From: Asterias amurensis
Taxonomy: Eukaryota; Echinodermata; Asteroidea; Forcipulatida; Asteriidae
Direction: 5' to 3'
DNA length: 64,000 bases
Assembly (NCBI RefSeq): GCF_032118995.1
Contig: NC_092648.1
Location: 21,232,450 to 21,296,449, forward strand
Shown here: one piece after another, positions 61,201-64,000 of the stretch
Layout: each line of letters begins with the position of its first letter
Numbering within the stretch: the first letter of the stretch is position 1
Position numbers and translations under genes: made by a program
The notes under the pieces: generated by a model
Told to the model about the DNA's origin: nothing
Seen by the model: only the letters and a program-made list of their open reading frames with translations
The model's database searches: none

Positions 61201-63397
61201 TTAAATGACCTGGTGCACAGCCTGAGATCAAAACTGTTTGATTTTTGTTTTGTGGTGTGTAATAGTGATTGTTGTTTTAAAATAAAGTTTGCTAATTTGT
61301 TTTTCTCCAAAGGACTCCCAAACACGTTTGGTGACTATGATGAAACCCCAGAGATGATGTCCGGTCACCTGGCCGGGTTCGCTCGAGACGGCCTGGTGAA
61401 TATCGTTGGTGGATGCTGTGGCACCACACCGGCACACATCAAGGCAATCGCTGATGCTGTCAGGCCTTATAAACCCAGGATACCTCCCATGGAGGTCTAC
61501 CCTGAAGCACAACTCTTATCAGGTAAAGTGGAAATGAACATGAAATAGTAATACAGAGCTAACACTGATCGGTGAATGTTGGTAAAACCAAAACTAATAT
61601 TCTTTATTGCTGACGCAAATTTCCATCTACTACATTGTGTTCGTAGAGCAACTGTGTTATAGTCATCTGGTCTGTGATTGTCTAGCCCTGGCGGCCTTTC
61701 ACTTTCATATTAAACTATAGTGACATCCTGGAGTCCATTACAGGGCCGAAAAATTTGCAAAGCTTCATAACTCAAATCTTACCTGCAAGAAGCCACTAAT
61801 TTTACCGGATTCACATTCCATTGCAACGTACATGTTTACTTGGTGGGTTTTGAACATCATTGGTAACATCATGTGTACCTACTTTGCTGTCCAGATTGGT
61901 TCCTGAGAACTGCTTAAGAGTAGATGTTGGAATTTGGGAGACTGCTTAGTTCTGTTAAGAAGTGTCCCGCTTGTTAAGTACTATCAAGGCCCAATTTTGT
62001 GACTTATAAGCACTAAAACTTACTAAGCACAGAAAAATATTGCTAAATAGAAACAGGTTACCAGTCAATTTACATGAAGTTTTCATGTTGTGTGACTGGT
62101 GTCCCACTCAATATTTGCCTAGCAAGGAAATTGGTCAAGCAATATTTTCTGCTTAACAGCTGTATGAAGTTGGGCCTTGGGGAGGTTGGAAAGTGGCCCA
62201 GACTACTATGCTTAGTGGATCAAGGGGAGTTCTCACATTGAAATATATCTATGTATCTCTTTTAAAGGTCTGGAACCGATGGTTCTTGGAAAGCACACAC
62301 TGTTTGTTAATATTGGTGAGAGATGTAACGTGGCTGGCTCAAGGAAATTTGCTAAACTTATAACAAACGGTAACTATGAGGTGAGTTCAAATTTTAAGAA
62401 CTAAAGTAAAAAATTTCATTACCACACCAGCTCTTCTCAGAGCGCAGAGCTAACACTCTGTTAATATTCATGGTTGAATCCACAAGTTTACTAGTTATAT
62501 TCTTCTATTTCTAAGAACAACCAAGAACACAATTTTATAAACCTCAAAGTCTATGTAGCTTTGACTAAATATAGATGGTTCAAGAGGTAGTTTTTGGTTA
62601 CTCATTCAGGGGAGTTATGAGTGGCCAACCATTTCAAAAGGCAACATAAAGTGCAGAAACAATCTTTTTTTTAAGAGTCATTTTATCAAAGTTAAATTTG
62701 CATAATTATCTGCACTCATTCTTTGACATTTCTGAGAGGAGATCCGATAAATAGGCTTGGGCTTTGTGTTCGGCTTAGTTGTCATCCGTTATTTCTAAAA
62801 TGTGCACTTTCTAAGCCCAAAGTCAATCCAAGGTTTTGAAATAGTCATCACCCCTTTTGTATGCACCATTCACAGGAAGCACTGAGTATAGCCAAGGCCC
62901 AGGTGGAAGCAGGAGCGCAGGTACTAGACATTAACATGGATGAGGGAATGCTGGATGGAGTGAAAGCGATGACAAAGTTTGTTAACCTCATCTCATCAGA
63001 GCCTGATATCTGTAGGGTACCGTTGTGCATCGACTCCTCCAAGTTTCAGGTAGTGTTGTGTTCTTACTCTTGGTTATGGATTTAAAAAAGAATGAACTTG
63101 CACATGTTGCAGATAAAGACAGGGGACGATGAATGAAATAGTTGTTTCTACGAAAGCTCATGCTGTTTTTCAGTGCTATTATTAAGTTGTTTTTTTCACT
63201 TATTAGACTAACACAGCTATCCTCATGTTATTATTATTACCCAGGTAATTGAAGCAGGTCTTAAGTGCACCCAGGGGAAGTGCATTGTCAACAGCATCAG
63301 TCTGAAGGAAGGGGAGAAGGATTTCTTGGAGAAAGCGCTGACCATCAAGAGACATGGAGCTGCCGTTGTGATTATGGCATTTGATGAAACTGGGCAG
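52253..63397 (+). CDS. MTR: Methionine synthase, 5' part (cobalamin-dependent)
   Basis: Ten coding exons give the first 506 residues of a protein of about 1265: 52253-52301, 53293-53495, 54434-54523, 55488-55650, 58948-59114, 59630-59825, 61313-61522, 62268-62380, 62876-63049, 63245-63397. All sites are GT-AG and all junctions keep frame. MTR transfers the methyl group of 5-methyltetrahydrofolate to homocysteine through cobalamin in the cytosol. The homocysteine domain is complete: [20 protein letters not shown], and the zinc cysteines Cys261 (GLNCALG), Cys324 and Cys325 (GGCCGTTP). The pterin-binding domain starts in exon 8 ([14 protein letters not shown]) and continues through [18 protein letters not shown] and [14 protein letters not shown]. 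The cobalamin and activation domains lie beyond the right edge. The start codon has G at -3 and the N-terminus before residue 25 is poorly conserved, as usual. Confidence 0.96.
52527..52745. mobile_element. Foldback element with AAGGTTTATCGCGA ends
   Basis: AAGGTTTATCGCGA at 52527-52540 is inverted exactly at 52732-52745. It contains GCGCCCTCTCTTG and the hairpin element 52619-52675. GTGGAGAC occurs near both ends, but 11 bp away on the left, so its meaning is unclear. Confidence 0.65.
52619..52675. mobile_element. 57-bp hairpin element with 9-bp duplication
   Basis: Arms of 26 bp, with one mismatch, start TAGTTGTGATAACGTAACCC, with a loop of 5 bp. Exact GCAACGCCT repeats flank it at 52610-52618 and 52676-52684. 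It appears to have inserted into the larger foldback around it. Confidence 0.8.
53998..54395. mobile_element. TTAA foldback family B, copy
   Basis: TTAA bounded, ends AAAGACACTGGACACTATTG and GTGTCCACTGCCTTTAA. The central palindrome is around TCGAGACCTCAAATTCTAAA. It ends 38 bp before MTR exon 3. Confidence 0.88.
54524..55487 (+). other. MTR intron 3
   Basis: Contains a family D relative at about 54687-54906 (AAGAGCTGCTTAACG and the inverted AAGCAGCTCT). A TGACGTCA lies at 55361-55368. Nothing else is named. Confidence 0.5.
56132..56522. mobile_element. TTAA foldback family A, copy
   Basis: TTAA bounded, ends AAAGGAACACGTTGCCTTGG and GGCAACGTGTTCCTTTAA, with the central palindrome GGTCGGCCATTTATGG. 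It lies in MTR intron 4. Confidence 0.88.
57105..57290 (+). mobile_element. tRNA-derived SINE family C with foldback ends
   Basis: A-box-like TAGTCTAGTTGG, B box AGTTCGAATCCCACC, body CCTGTGATATTTTTTCACAG, tail TGTATGGGTAAAAACC. The 5' end starts TTTTGGTTTTTACCCATA, an inverted copy of its own 3' tail. Confidence 0.8.
57432..57732. mobile_element. TTAA family B, left-truncated copy
   Basis: The body GGCTCCCTCTGAAGTAACAT and right end GGTGTTCAGTTCCTTTAA are family B. The left terminus is missing. Confidence 0.65.
59272..59427. mobile_element. Palindromic tRNA-like SINE (family P), copy 2
   Basis: Ends GGTTGAACAAAGAAAATTGA and TTTTCTTTGTTCAACC. An A-box-like GATGGCTCATTTGGTTAGAG lies inside. 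It fills part of MTR intron 5. Confidence 0.6.
59864..60045. mobile_element. TTAA family A, truncated copy
   Basis: TGGTTTTCCTTTTAC and AGTAAAAGGAAAACCA arms, followed by GTGTGGATCATT and the right end GTGTCCCTTTAA at 60045. The left third is missing. It lies 38 bp after MTR exon 6. Confidence 0.7.
60755..61011. repeat. Two-unit tandem repeat, 129-bp period
   Basis: Units start at 60755 and 60884 with ATTGTCACAATATGAG. Each contains several GGCTTAGGCTCT/GGCTCTGGCTT sub-repeats. It lies in MTR intron 6. The short open frame it creates is repeat-driven. Confidence 0.85.
61523..62267 (+). other. MTR intron 7
   Basis: Begins with a SINE C 3' fragment (about 61548-61610, GGTAAAACCAAAACTAAT) and contains a family D relative at about 61987-62180 (AAGGCCCAATTTTGTGAC and inverted AAGTTGGGCCTTGG). 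The rest is unremarkable. Confidence 0.55.
62381..62875 (+). other. MTR intron 8
   Basis: Unremarkable AT-rich intron; I see no repeat or gene in it. Confidence 0.5.
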
Positions 63398-64000
63398 GTT
63401 GGTCTTGTGACTTTCATACAAAAACAGTCTTTAAAAAGGGATTTTTTTAATATTTTTTTTTTACAAACGGATGAGGAATACATGTATCTCCGAAAAAGTA
63501 CATGTGAATTTTGATTTTATTCTGTTCTTTATTATCCCTTATTATCCCTCACAGGCACAAAATTCCTGGACAAAAAAGATAAAACAAAGTGGATCAATTG
63601 TTTGAATGAAATTGGACAACTGTAAGCTCTGATATCATAGAAGTCCAAAACATTTTTCAATGCTTGACTGAGTGGTTCCTTTCCCTACATTTCACTTTGG
63701 TGGATCCCAGTTCGAATCCCATGTCAGACCGAGGCCTTGAACATGGATTGGGTTCTCAGTCCCTACCATTGAGGTTTTTACTTCCATATCTAAAGCCCAG
63801 CTCATACTTCCTGCGAATGCAAATGCGATACGAATGTTGATGCCACAAATTTTGCAACAAATAACTGGCAACAGTTGAACTGTGCTCAACTCCTGCAAAA
63901 CCTTCACTGCGAAAACAGGGCTGTTACGTCAAAATTCGGTTCGCATTCGCAGGAATTATGAACTGGGCTTCAACTGAATATTTCTTTGATCATGTCTTAT
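63398..64000 (+). other. MTR intron 10, partial
   Basis: Donor CAG|gttggt after GQ, the expected family junction. The intron runs to the window edge. A tRNA-like fragment (CAGTTCGAATCCC) lies near 63707-63721, probably a SINE. Confidence 0.6.

Overview
This window is animal nuclear DNA, most likely from a marine invertebrate deuterostome and probably an echinoderm (sea-star-like). The basis is: five intron-containing metazoan orthologues, AT-rich introns, GT-AG splice sites with polypyrimidine tracts, many tRNA-derived SINEs, and dozens of short foldback (MITE-like) repeats. The organism call is an inference from gene sequences and repeat style; nothing in the window proves the species. There are no bacterial operons, CRISPR arrays, rRNA genes or convincing functional tRNA genes.

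Layout, left to right. (1) 494-5096, minus strand: a complete SLC46-family (proton-coupled folate transporter-like) membrane carrier in four coding exons, with a likely 5'UTR splice acceptor at 5135. (2) 8395-12840, plus strand: PRORSD1, a YbaK/ProX-type trans-editing protein in two exons. (3) 21213-46590, minus strand: RPS6KA5/MSK1, a two-kinase-domain Ser/Thr kinase. All 15 coding exons can be placed and join in frame to 957 residues, with one GC-AG intron. (4) 48313-49347, plus strand: intronless TBCC, the tubulin-folding cofactor C. (5) 52253-63397, plus strand: the first ten coding exons of cobalamin-dependent methionine synthase (MTR). They cover the homocysteine domain and the start of the folate domain; the gene runs off the right edge.

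SLC46 and PRORSD1 are divergent, PRORSD1 and MSK1 convergent, MSK1 and TBCC divergent (about 1.7 kb between start codons), and TBCC and MTR in tandem. The genes belong to unrelated housekeeping or signalling pathways. The one functional echo is folate: a possible folate carrier and the folate-using enzyme MTR lie at opposite ends of the window.

Most of the remaining DNA is repeats. The main classes are: foldback elements bounded by TTAA with AAAGG/CCTTT termini (two large families, A and B, plus smaller relatives); hAT-like MITEs with 8-9 bp target duplications; several tRNA-headed SINE families; a CACTA-like element; a GTCACCTGGAA-ended element; a 230-bp (TTG)n microsatellite; and many poly(C)/poly(A) junctions. 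I found no undescribed multi-gene system. The points most worth following are the upstream ORFs of MSK1, the MITE that abuts the SLC46 stop codon, shared-TTAA junctions between neighbouring foldback elements, and very short hairpin elements with clear target duplications.
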